Source: Linepithema humile
Taxonomy: Eukaryota; Arthropoda; Insecta; Hymenoptera; Formicidae
Assembly: GCF_040581485.1 (NCBI RefSeq)
Contig: NC_090135.1
Location: 4,953,001-5,017,000 of the forward strand
Direction: 5' to 3'
Length of the DNA: 64,000 bases
This document shows, piece by piece, positions 7,715 to 18,536 of this stretch. The notes beneath the pieces were generated by a model. The model was not told the DNA's origin and made no database searches. It saw nothing but the letters and a program-made list of their open reading frames with translations. The translations under genes were made by a program, and so were the position numbers. How positions within the stretch are numbered: position 1 is the first letter of the stretch; each line of letters begins with the position of its first letter.

Positions 7715-8146
7715 ATGGCACAATTATATACAATTGAACTACAAGAGATCGAGCAGTTGATGAGGGCTGTGACGGATCGGATCGCCGTCCTGCACGGTGC
7801 GGTGCATCATTTTGAAGAGGCGACGAGAAATGTGCAGCAACAACACGTGCTGCACAATTTTCGAATTGAATATGATGTGCATGGGCGTGAAAACGGAGTG
7901 ATACTAACATCGCTGTAAGTATTGCTATTTAATATTACGTATGACAGATTTAATCTTCATCCTATATTATTTTGTTTTTATTTTGCTTACAGGCAGGATA
8001 TACGGGTACACTTGCTAACGGTGTACCGCTCATTTGATATTTTGACAACACAATTCCATCAAATGGAAAGCGATGTGGCGCGCACCGCTGACGTATTGAG
8101 AGCGGTGAGAGAGGCGCATTTTGCTGACGATGATGTACAACCGTAA
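7715..8146 (+). CDS. Polinton gene B: helical protein with one intron
   Basis: Exon 1 is 7715-7914 (MAQLYTIELQEIEQL...). The intron 7915-7992 (78 nt) is GTAAGT...TTGCTTACAG. Exon 2 begins at 7993, giving 117 residues ending DDVQP. A second GTAAGT at 8143 and acceptor at 8211 may remove a further intron without changing the protein. The product looks all-helical with heptad-like hydrophobic spacing, suggesting a coiled coil. A homologue with the same intron position is at 44534-44949, now broken by stops. The conserved promoter and splice sites in two copies make this a real gene; its function is unknown. Confidence 0.6.
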
Positions 8147-8297
8147 GTATTACATTCGATAAGTATCACACTTAATATTTTCAGATTATTAATAGAATTT
8201 TTCTGTTTCAGATGATGGTCCCACGATTTTTTTATTATATTTTTATATTTTTTATTATATTATTATAGTTTTTTTTATTATTATAGTTTTTATTTTA

Positions 8298-8300
<3 letters not shown>

Positions 8301-8362
<62 letters not shown>
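8301..8362. repeat. (CA)n microsatellite
   Basis: About 30 uninterrupted CA dinucleotides follow gene B in its presumed 3' flank. Confidence 0.95.
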
Positions 8363-8365
<3 letters not shown>

Positions 8366-8374
8366 GTATAGTAC

Positions 8375-8690
8375 ACACTTTTTAAATAAATATTATATTT
8401 TTTATAAATATATTATTGTATTTTTTTTTGCCTCCTCCTATCCTTGTGTTATACTATATTATAATATTATATACTACTTGAAATTAATTTTTTATAAATA
8501 TATTATTGTATTTTTTTTGCCTCCTCATATCCTTGTGTTATACTATATTATAATATTATATACTACTTGAAATTAATTTTTTTTAATAAATGTTATATTT
8601 TTTTGTCTTATCCCATCCTTGTGTTATACTATATTATAATATTATAATATTATAATATTATATACTACTTGAAATTAATTTTTAATAAAT
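8375..8690. repeat. AT-rich 86-89-bp tandem repeat, about 3 copies
   Basis: The marker CCTTGTGTTATACTATATT recurs at 8442, 8531 and 8617. The rest of the unit is TTTATAAATATATTA and TACTACTTGAAATTAAT. The third copy has an expanded TAATAT run. The frame at 8364-8570 lies entirely in the repeat and is not a gene. Confidence 0.85.
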
Positions 8691-8993
8691 GTTATATTTA
8701 ATAATATTATATTTAATTATATTATATTTAATTATTAACTTTATAATTATTTGTTACAATTAAAAGGGAAAAATGATAGTCACCGGTTCGCTCGTTTCCT
8801 TCTATCATGTAGTGTAACATGACGCGCGCGCTTATCTCGCAGTAGGATAGGTCAGTGAATATGATGTGGTACAGGAAAGATGGTATAATAAAAATTAATT
8901 TAATGTTAAATAATATTTATTAAACAGATACATCTAATAAATACATTATGATAGTGAAAATATTTTAACAATAAAGCATGTGATATGCTAGAA

Positions 8994-9744
8994 TTATTGC
9001 GATCCAAAGACCTGAGCTAACAGCTCACAATCGATTATATCATTCTTATCGAACGATTCGCTCTCACGTATCACCGCGATGGGGTCCTTCGCACCGCTCG
9101 CGATTTTTCGAAAGTGTGCGAACTTGGTGTCGACCATACCAGTGACGTTGTTCAACGATTGAGCGATATGATCCACACAATACTCGAGAGCGATTATGTT
9201 ACATACGGTGTTGTGTGACATTACTAAACACACTGTTGATGTTTCCAGACGCAGTACTTTTAGATTGTTTATCTTTCCAAACCGTAGCGTGACATGTTCG
9301 ATGGTTTGAGACGGTGCTTCGTTCGCATCATTGTTAAAGAAATGGTGGATGGCGTGTCGTTGGTCCAGGACGATCTTCCACATGTTGTATGTAAAATGTA
9401 TCTCTTTGCCATGGTTGTCACCGAGAGCGATTTCTATGTGGCTCGGCGTAGAAACATTGATTCCAATATCCAGATATTTATAACCGGTTTTTGTCAACGG
9501 GTATCTTCTAGCTAAAATTCTGGGAGGCGTGATCATGCTTCCATCGATACTTGTCGAATTACTTTTATTTCTGTGGATAAAAGCTTGTATAAGTTTGAAA
9601 TGTAACAATAGCAGTAAGTTTAAAAGTGTAAATAGTAATAGAGTCAACTTACACGTTGGGTGAGAATTTCCGCTTCTTCGCATCCACACCTTGCTGTTTG
9701 TCAGCCGGATTACTCATAGTTGTCTGTTGTACGGTAGAAAACAT
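8994..9744 (-). CDS. Polinton gene A: spliced nuclear-type protein of unknown function
   Basis: Exon 1 is 9744-9653 (MFSTVQQTTMSNPADK..., with a basic DAKKRK). The intron 9652-9571 (82 nt) is GTAAGT...TCCACAG. Exon 2 is 9570-8994. The joined length of 669 nt gives 222 aa. The copy-2 homologue (43161-43862) has the same intron position, phase and reading frame. A central segment (TKTGYKYLDIGINVSTP, then GDNHGKEIHFTYNMW) is the most conserved. The beta-strand/Trp pattern faintly recalls PC4-type ssDNA-binding domains, which is speculative. The gene sits next to the TIR and is transcribed away from it. The basic run may be a nuclear localisation signal. Confidence 0.65.
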
Positions 9745-9805
9745 CGTTGCTATAATTCAGATGAAGCGTTGCAGCGATGTAGTGATTGTCCAAATGGTTT
9801 CGGAT

Positions 9806-9844
9806 AACTGATGGTTCCTATTTTTTTTCCGCGAGCTTTTTATA
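9806..9844 (-). promoter_or_regulatory. Core promoter of gene A
   Basis: On the minus strand, TATAAAAA (9844-9837) is followed by TAGGAACCATCAGTT with the initiator at 9811-9806. The same TATA plus TAGGAACCATCAGT block precedes the homologue in copy 2 (43073-43107), so it has been conserved between two diverged copies. Confidence 0.6.
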
Positions 9845-9879
9845 CCCGCTCGTCGCACACGACACTAATTAAAAATATC

Positions 9880-10694
9880 GATGATGTCACGCAAATTGAA
9901 ATCTGGCAACATGGCGCCTAAAGTGGCTGCCTAAGGGCCTATGATCTAAAAATAGCGATGATGTCACGCTAAAACCTGCACGAACCTGCAAAGGATATAA
10001 ACAATTCTCGGAACTATAAATCATTTTTGTATAAACAATCCTTATCTCTCTATGACTCATGCTTATATAAACAATCCTTATCTTTTCCAGGAATTTATGT
10101 AATCCGATACCTTCCCCGCACCTCCCCCTCACCTCCCTCGTCACCCCCTCCACTCCAAAAGTGCTGACGCAGTGTAATCCGATACCCTTTGTATAAACAA
10201 TCCTTATCTCTATATGACTCATGTTTATATAAACAATCCTTATCTTATCTCTTCCAGGAATCCTTATATAAACAATCCTTATCTTATCTTTTCCAGGAAT
10301 TTATGTAATCCGATACCTTCCCCACACCTCCCCCTCACCTCCCTCGTCACCCCCTCCACTCCGTAATTACCCCCTCCCCTCAACCTCTTCCCCCTGTAAT
10401 CCAATACCTTCCCCTTTCCCCCGCACCTCCCTCGTCTCCCCCTCCACTCCAAATTTACCCCCTCTCCTCCAAAACGATGACGTCATTATCCCCTCCCCTC
10501 CAAAACGATGACGTCATTACCCCCTCCCCTCCAAAACGATGACGTCATTACCCCGTCCCCTCCAAAACGATGACGTCATTACCCCCTCCCCTCCAAAACG
10601 ATGACGTCATTACCCCCCTCCCCTCAACCTCTCCCCCCCTTCACCCGCGCACCCCCTCAGATGCCTGAGTTAGAACCCGTGTTGCTATACTACT
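9880..10694. repeat. Right terminal inverted repeat region of Polinton 1, with iterated motifs
   Basis: The terminal 25 bp (10670-10694) align with the end of copy 2. Inside are an MEF2-type CTAAAAATAGCGATGA near 9946, repeats of TATAAACAATCCTTATC between about 10007 and 10290, C-rich tracts (CACCTCCCCCTCACCTCCCT), and five 31-bp units at 10470-10625. The frames at 9887-10222 and the N-terminus of 10601-13399 read through this DNA and are not Polinton genes. Confidence 0.75.
10470..10625. repeat. Five 31-bp units each with a TGACGTCA palindrome
   Basis: The unit CCAAAACGATGACGTCATTA plus CCCCTCCCCT recurs with the 8-bp palindrome at 10478, 10509, 10540, 10571 and 10602, exactly 31 bp apart. 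TGACGTCA is the consensus CRE/ATF site. Single copies occur in both TIRs of copy 2 (42778-42785 and 49694-49701). It may be a promoter or replication enhancer array; the role is inferred. Confidence 0.8.
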
Positions 10695-13600
10695 TACAAG
10701 ATACATCGGAGGAGACCGAGGAGGAAGCAGAAGCGCCTAGTTCATCGGGAATTGCCGCACACAGCGTATGCGTGATCGAACACGAGACACCCTATATATC
10801 GGTCTGCAGTCTAGGTAACAAAAATAAATTTTTCGGTGCACTGGTAGATACGGGTAGCCCTGTAAATCTAATTCGAAAATCAATTTACACCAAATATTTT
10901 ATTGATAACAAATTGCTTCAAGTTGGGAGAAATTTAAATTTGAAAGGCATTAATAATTCAGTCATTAAAGTTTACGGTAAGATATGCGATCAGATCTGTC
11001 TTGAGAAATTAAAGAATCAATGGTTTGATATTATTTTTTATGTAGTAGATGATAATACTATTGCTTTTGATATGTTGCTAGGTCGAGAATTTTTTACGAA
11101 AGCTAGATTGAAATTAACTTTCTGCAACGGTCGGTTTGATTTTGAATGTTTAAATGACACCCATGAATTAGATAATACTATATTTTCGATTAAATTGATA
11201 AATGAAAAAACACAGGATGATATTATAATGGAAAATTTGGATAATAACTTAGACTTTCGGATTAAAAATTCTCTCTTGAATGTCTTTCACGAAGTTGAAA
11301 AAATAAAAGTCGAGCCTGTTACTGATAATTATAATATAAGAGTACATTTAAAAGATTCATCCTTATTTCGTTACGCGCCAAGACGAATGTCGTTCGTAGA
11401 AAAAAAGGAGCTTTTCGATATTACGGAGGATTTATTAAAGCGAGAAATTATAAAACCAAGTATCTCACCTTACTGTTCTCGAGTTGTATTAGTAAATAAA
11501 AGAGACGGAAGGAAGCGTATGTGCATAGATTTAAGACCGCTTAATCAAAGGGTATTTCCTCAAAAATATCCCTTTCCAATTATTGAAGATCAAATAGATC
11601 AGCTGTACGGTAAAGAAATATATACTAAGTTAGATTTGCGAGATGGGTTCCACCAAATAAAAATACATCCTGAGGATACAAAATATTTTTCGTTTGCAAC
11701 ACCTCATGGACAGTATGAATATACCAAAATGCCATTTGGATATTCTGAGGCCCCTGCAGAATTTCAGAAAAGAATATTATATGTTTTTGAACCAATGGTA
11801 CGTAGTAACAAGATACTCTTATATATGGATGACATTTTAATCGCGACGTCGTCTATCATTGAAAATTTAACAATATTGAAAGAAGTACTAATAACACTAC
11901 GAAAATACAATTTAGAATTAAATTTGGCTAAATGCCTATTTCTAAAGAGGGAAATTGAATATCTCGGATATCTAGTGTCTGCCAAAGGTATTACGATAAA
12001 CAAAAGACATATTCAAGCTATATCCGATTATGCTTATCCAAAAAATATAAGACAAATACAAGGTTTTCTCGGACTGACTGGTTATTTTCGAAAGTTTATA
12101 CAGGATTACGCTGTAAAAGCCAGACCATTACAATTTTTAACAAAAAAAGATGTTAATTTCGACTTTAGCCAGGAGTGCATGAAATCATTCGATTTATTAA
12201 AGAAAGAATTGACCTCTTCGTCGGTCTTGTGCATCTATAATCCAACGGCTGAAACCGAGCTCCATACGGATGCAAGCAATCATGGTTTCGGAGCGATCTT
12301 ACTCCAAAAACAAAATTCGGGCGCTATGGCACCAATCGCGTATTTCAGTAAAGCAACCAGTGACGCCGAGAGGAATTATCATAGCTTTGAGCTGGAGACC
12401 TTGGCAATGGTAAAAGCAATCGAACGCTTTCATGTATATTTGCAAGGAATCACTTTTAAGGTCATAACCGACTGTAATTCGTTGGCTTTAGCCATGCGGA
12501 AGGTGAATATCAATCCTCGAATCGCGCGTTGGACATTGGCTTTACAAAATTATAAATTCGAAATGGTGCATCGACCTTCTGATAAAATGCTGCATGTAGA
12601 TTTTCTGAGCCGCAATGTAATAACAGTCAACGCGATAACAGCCGAAGATGAACTTATGTTCAAGCAATTGACGGACGTAAAACTCAAAGAAATAGCAGAA
12701 AACATAGAGCTGAAGGGGAGCAAATATTTCACCTTAATAGATGGCCTTCTTTTTAGAAAATACAAAGATAAAGATTTATTTGTTGTACCAGAAAATATGG
12801 TTAATATTATTATACGGATAAATCACGATGAAATAGGTCACGTTGGAATAGATAAAACCATACACAGAATAACTAGCCATTATTGGTTTCCTTGTTTAAA
12901 ACTTAAAGTTCGACAATATATAGACAATTGCGTTAAATGTTTATCGTATTCACTGGCAGCAGGCAAACCTGAAGGCGAAATGGAGATATTCGAAAAAGAT
13001 TCCGAACCGTTCAAAACTTTACACATAGATCATTTTGGCCCATTACCAGAGACTAATGATAAATTCAAACATATTCTTATTATAGTAGACGCATTCACTA
13101 AATTTGTATGGCTTTTTGCTACAAAATCCACTGGTTCAGACGAGGTTATAAATTATTTAACCTTTTTGTTTCATTTATTTGGCAATCCCAAAAGAATTAT
13201 TAGTGATCGAGGTACCGCTTTTACGTCGAATAATTTTACAGAATTTGTAAAAAATAGAGAAATAAAGCAGGTAAAAACAGCGGTAGCATCCCCCTGGGCT
13301 AATGGCCAGGTAGAACGGGTGAATCGTTTTCTAAAATCTACTTTATCTAAACTAACAAATGAACCAAATGAATGGAAAGACAAATTGAGTACGACATAAT
13401 ATGTTATAAATAATACTCTGAATAAAGCGATTAATTCAACTCCAAGTAAGCTATTATTAGGATACGAACAACGATACAAAGAAGATGAATATTTGCGTTC
13501 CTTAATTGATCTGTTGCTAACTAACGAACAATATTTTGAAACCGAGCGAATGAAAGCACGAGATTCTGCACAAATAGTAAACCGAAAATTGCAAGAGTAC

Positions 13601-13846
13601 AATAAAATACAATATGATAAGCGGCATAAAAGAAATACTAAATACAATGTAGGAGACTTAGTTCTTATAAAGATTGTACAGCACAAACCGGGAACCAATA
13701 TAAAATTAGCTCCTAAATTCAAAGGACCCTATCATATTAAAGCTGTATTAAAGAAAAATCGATTTGTAGTAACGGACATTCCAGGATACAATATTACTCA
13801 AAAACCATTAAATACAATTTTGTCATCCGATAAAATAAAACCATAG
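10695..13846 (+). pseudogene. pol: Ty3/gypsy pol (PR-RT-RNase H-IN) with one nonsense codon
   Basis: The open frame drawn from 10601 is chimeric: its first 31 codons lie in the Polinton TIR and retroelement sequence starts at about 10695. Domains: retropepsin DTGSPVN (about 10846), reverse transcriptase with YMDD at 11822-11833, RNase H beginning TELHTDAS (about 12256), integrase zinc finger near 12820-12950, then catalytic residues in LHIDHFGP (about 13021), SDRGTAF (about 13202) and the NGQVERVNRF region. A TAA at 13397-13399, where the intact relative at 57674 has a CAA Gln codon, ends the frame. The remaining integrase C-terminus continues in the same frame to 13846. Confidence 0.88.
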
Positions 13847-14131
13847 ATCCGTATAAATGAGCCTGTTAAAGGAAGCGATAATGATATTAAAATAAATGGA
13901 GAAACTAGCGATTAATATGCGAAGAATATTGTTATAAAAAAAAAAAAAAAAAAAAAAAAATTTTTTTGCTTGCGATATTTGAAATTAAATATAGTAATAA
14001 GTCTGAAAATACAAGGAAAACGTAGCAAATAAGTTTAAAATAAATAAATAAAATAGAATAGATTAACAAATAGAAAATAAGTTAGAAAATAAAAGACAGG
14101 AAAAATAAAGAAATAAACAGTTCTAATATAT

Positions 14132-14697
14132 TGTTACAAGTTTCTGCGACTTTAATCATAAGTAAAAACAGATTATAAACGTTGATTTGTTAGGAAATAA
14201 CTTTGTAATTATTATATTTACATATAGTGATATACTCGTTGATGTTCGAGGACGAACAACATATCAGGATGGCCGAAAACTGTAAGAATATAGGTAATAT
14301 ATATATATATAGACCATTCGCGACAAGCGTCGGTAGGCCACACGTGTATTAGGCGATTAATGCCATCTATTAGAAAGAAGAGACAAATAGGGAAAAATCG
14401 GAGCCGTTAATTCGGAGCTACGATATAAGAGAGAACGACGAAGACGAACAGTATAGAGAGTATCCTTACGGCCGTGCGAGCGTGTACTGGTCCGGAGTTT
14501 TTCTAATAAAAAAGTGTTAAAAGAACAATTGAAAGTAGAAGGTGCGAGCGCGCACTTAGTGTTTAACAAAGGTGAGCGTACCTTTAATAAGAAACTCTTT
14601 ATTAACTTTTGGAAAAAGGGAACGTGGCATATCGCGACCCCCTCTTTTCCTCCTGTATTAATTTGTGTATTAAATATAGTACCAGTGTTGTTTTACA
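14132..14697 (+). repeat. Probable 3' LTR of the 10695 gypsy element
   Basis: It begins TGTTACAAG after a purine-rich stretch (AGACAGGAAAAATAAAGAAATAAA) and ends TTTTACA, giving TG...CA termini and 566 bp. Inside are TATA-like ATATAAGAG and an AATAAA. The matching 5' LTR is not in the window, so the boundaries are provisional. Confidence 0.5.
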
Positions 14698-15560
14698 AGA
14701 CGATTTATTATTTAAAAAAGAACCTCTCGTTCATCCTAAACCTTACATCATCATACAATGGTATGATTTTTTCAACATAGTTTTTCAGTTTTATTATTGA
14801 ACGCTTATTAGTAGAATATTTATAAAGATAAGTAATATTTTCTAGTTCTTTAGTATGATTATAATCTTCTTCGTCGAAACATACTTCAAACGCAATTAAC
14901 ATTTGCGACCACATAGGAATTAATCTTTCAATCTCCATCTTGGTTATTTGTCTTGACACGCTTATAAGCTTACTAATACCAAAGAGAACGCCTTTGTTAG
15001 CATTCGTGTAAGCGCATAAGCGTAAAAAAAAAACGGTGAAAAATAGCGCTTATAAGCGTGAGCGCTTACAGCGCATGAGCGCCCAAAACGAACGCACCCC
15101 ACGTATGTAATGCTGGTCTCCCACCTTGCTTAGGACATGATTTGATGGAAGGTGTAATCACATATAATGTAGCTTTTTTGTTACTTTTTATAATAACTAC
15201 TTTTTTTTTTTTTTTTTTCGGGAGATGAGAAAAATCTTCTAAAGACATCCTGGAGCCCGTACTCCAGGATAGTGCTGGATTCGACCGAGACTCGCATCGA
15301 GGATTACGGCAAAACCCAGACAGGATGACCATCTCTCATCCCGACCAGGTTCCAGCATTCCATGCGGGTAGCGGAATAGTTGGATACCCAGAGAGGACGG
15401 AGTGCGCATCCCCGCATCTACCGAATCCCGATGACCATCCCGACCGCCTACCAGCTAAACAACTCACCTCAACGCCCCCCTTAGGTCATATAGAAGATAG
15501 TTGGGATTACTAGCGGGAGCATTACTCCAACCATCCCCTAACCATGCTTTAAAATAAAGC
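14698..15560. other. Unassigned interval with a small minus-strand frame
   Basis: An 83-codon minus frame (14959-14708, starting MSRQITKMEIERLIPMW) is acidic and helical and could be a TE protein fragment, but I do not recognise it. Around 15000-15090 is a cluster of GCGCTTATAAGCG palindromes, and a run of 18-19 T lies at about 15200-15218. From 15220 to 15540 the DNA is GC-richer and may be an untranslated part of a retroelement. No supported gene. Confidence 0.35.
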
Positions 15561-17535
15561 CCTTTCTTAACGTTTTTATACGGGAACTTCTAGTGGTTAT
15601 AAAAACCCTATATATATGATATATAGTAATTTATAATGCTTAACCTAACTTAATCATACCCTAACTATATATACAGACTAAGACCAGGAGGAGAGCTACC
15701 TGTTTCTTAATTGCACAATAAAATATAAGAACAACAATAATTATAATCAAGTCCTACTCTGAGGCTTCGGAATCCCAGTGACCAGCCCCTCATCTTCTTC
15801 TCCTCCTCTCGTTAGTCCTACGATACCGCTCGTCCGCCTCCTTACTGGACATAACTCTGCTGCAGCATCCCGAGAAGGCCCTCCACTTCTCAGGATCCCC
15901 CAGTATGGCCTCTACAACCGATGGTAAATTCAAGTCCACGCCCAACACCTCTGCAAGCTCTTCGCGCTCTGCAGCCCAGGCTTCGCAAGCCCCCAGAGTA
16001 TGCTGGGCGTTGTCATTGCCTGCGAAGCATTGTTAACACAGCGGTGAATCCGCTCTATTAATTCTATGAAGGAACTCGTTCAGGCACCCATGGTCTGTAA
16101 AAATCTGGGCCATATGGAAAGTGACCCAGCCATGGTTCCTGTTAACCCATTCGGTGAGTACCGGGACTATAGCCCTCCTCACTCGATACCCCGATTGATC
16201 GTCGCCCAGCATCTCCAGGTCCCTTTTCCAGGCCGATATAGCCCCTTCCTTTGCCGCGAGACATGCAATTTCCCTAGATCTAGGGGAAATTTCCTCTCCC
16301 ATAGATCTAGCCTCCCTTAACCTGAAGAACACGTCCGCCAGTCTCCTGGCAGAGTATTCCACAGGCGGAGTACCCGACAGAACCATGGACGCCATGAAGG
16401 AAACGGTGCGATATGTGCAACATACCCTCTGCGTTATTCTTCTAAGTACTTTTTTTATCAGGGTCTTTGCGGCCCTGTTGGAACAATAGATATCGTACCA
16501 TAGCGGCGCTCCATACAGAATAATCGACATTATTACATTGAGGTAGAGTCTTCGCTTCCTCTCCCCCGGGCCCCTACAATTGGGCATAATCCCCCATAAA
16601 GCCCCAATAATTTTATCTACCTTCGCCGACACGTATCGAAAGTGTTGCGTGTAGCACCAATCCCCGTCTATAATTATTCCAAGATATTTGATGCTTTTAG
16701 TAATTTTAACTTCCCTGTCTTTAATAAAAAGGCTTCTGGGAGGTCCACGCCCAACCAGAGAGGCCGGGAAACCTATGATTTCAGTTTTATGTGGGGAGAT
16801 TTTCAGACCTAACCTCTCAATCTCCCTCACAACTATACCCGCTGCTAACATCGCCCTGTTCCTCGTTTCCGCGTACTCCATCCCCGAGACCAACAGGATG
16901 GTGTCATCCGCGTATCCCAACGTCCAACAGCCCTCAGGCAGAGAAAGATCGAATATGCCGTTATACCCTATGTTCCACAGGGTGGGTCCGAGAACCGAAC
17001 CCTGCGGAACTCCACATGACATCCGGGATACCCGGATGACACCATCGCAGTCGAGAAAGGATAGACTCCTATCGGACAGGTAGGCGCATATGATTTTATA
17101 TAGATAATCTGGGAATCCCATAGTAGTCATGGCTCCCCTAATCATCCCCCATGGAATAGAGTTGAAGGCGTTCTCAATGTCAAAACTAATTCCGAGCACC
17201 ACTTTCTCCCCACTTAACTCCCCCCTAACGATTTCCCTTAGCTTTAAGATCGCGTCTAGAGTCGACCTCCCCCTCCTGAAACCAAATTGGTTAACCGAGA
17301 GGGAGTTAGTCAACTCCAGATGGTCATGCATTCTTGACACAATGATCCTTTCCAGTAATTTAGCGGGTTCATCTAGAAGGCAGATCGGTCTGTAGATTCT
17401 GGGATCAGTCGGTGGACCCTCTCTCTTCCTCAACAGAACCAATCTAGCCTTCTTCCACGCCCGAGGGAAAATGCCCTCTCTGAGACATCTGTTAAAACAA
17501 AAGAGCCATGCTCCCATGAGATCCCCCATGCTACT

Positions 17536-17689
17536 GGCCGGAGCACAGACTTTTGCATAAAGCATAACGCATAAGCATAAGGAAATTGATTGGTCCATTT
17601 CCTTATGCATTTGCTTATGCTTATATATAGACCAATCAATTTCCTTATGCTTATGCGTTATGCTTTATGTAAAAGTCTGTGCTCCGGCC
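17536..17689. mobile_element. 154-bp MITE with GGCCGGAGCACAGACTTTT ends
   Basis: A near-perfect palindrome starting and ending GGCCGGAGCACAGACTTTT / AAAAGTCTGTGCTCCGGCC, with ATAAGCATAAGG inner motifs. It splits the RT region of the R1 ORF2. A second, slightly truncated copy is at 35095-35236. It encodes nothing; frames over it such as 17430-17639 are artefacts. I could not fix a target duplication. Confidence 0.8.
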
Positions 17690-18536
17690 TTACCGCTTAA
17701 TACCGCCCCCGGAACCCCATTTGGTCCAGGAGCTTTTTTGCAACCTCTAATCTTCTTCACCGCCTCCTTTAGTTCATTTTCAGAGACTAGCAAATCCTCA
17801 TTCCAGTCCGAGAACCTCGTATAGTTATTTATAACCTTGTCCTCTCTTCTCGGAAAAAGTGCATCTACAATGTGCAATATATCTTTATACTGTAATGTCT
17901 CACATATGGGTGGTGAGACGGGCCTCAACTTTTTTAAGACAATTTTATACGGGAGACCCCAAGGGCCTCCTTCTAATTCTTTAATTAGTTCGTTCCATGC
18001 CCTAATCTTGGCAGTTTTAATATCTATTCTATATTTGAGAAGAGAGGACCGGTACTCCCTATATCTTTTTTTAATGATTTCCTCGCCCCGTTTCTCTCTA
18101 GCCCTCGATAGAACTCTTCTGGAATCGGTCACAGTTCTCCTAAGATCCGCAAGATCTTTGTTCCACCAGTAGGCCGATTTTTTATTTCTGCCGCTATTCT
18201 TGGGCATTGAGTGATTACATATTTGCTTCAGTGTCGCATTAATCCATGTAACTAATTCCTCTGCCGAATTAAAATTGGATTCTTCGTATCCCCACGATTT
18301 GAGGATCGCTACCGACCTAAGCGCATCTAGATCCACTTTTCTGGCGTTCCATTTAGGAAAACTGCGACCAACATCTCTAGCTTTCTCCCCAGCTAGTTTA
18401 GAGTCTATCTCAGTGACTACTAATCTATGGTCAGAGACCGTGACCGCATCTATGTCAACTATACAGCTATTGACCATTTTCTTCGCTTTTCTGTTGCAGA
18501 TGACAAGGTCAATGACGGATTCCCTCCGTGGTCTTA

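Larger units (their letters stand above)
1..10694. mobile_element. Polinton/Maverick (adintovirus-like) copy 1, right part
   Basis: The window opens inside a large virus-like transposon. Seen: packaging ATPase, adenain-like protease, penton-like and hexon-like capsid genes, PLA2, and several genes shared in the mirrored order with the second copy at 42681-49806. The right end is placed at 10694 because the last 25 bases align with the terminal 25 bases of copy 2 and both finish in ACT, as expected for Polintons (AG...CT ends). Integrase and PolB should lie left of base 1. The gene-bearing part is clearly richer in G+C than the AT-rich DNA around it. The six bases TACAAG at 10695-10700 are the expected target duplication, but its partner is outside the window. 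Confidence 0.88.
10695..14697 (+). mobile_element. Ty3/gypsy retrotransposon, 3' part, interrupted by Polinton 1
   Basis: Pol coding from the protease onward, a short 3' UTR with A-runs and a probable 3' LTR are present. The 5' LTR and gag must lie beyond the left end of Polinton 1, outside the window. The integrase has one nonsense codon. It is related to, but clearly divergent from, the intact element at 56943-62881. Confidence 0.8.

Noticed and set aside
8364..8570. 68-codon frame
   Set aside because: Made entirely of the AT-rich 88-bp tandem repeat.
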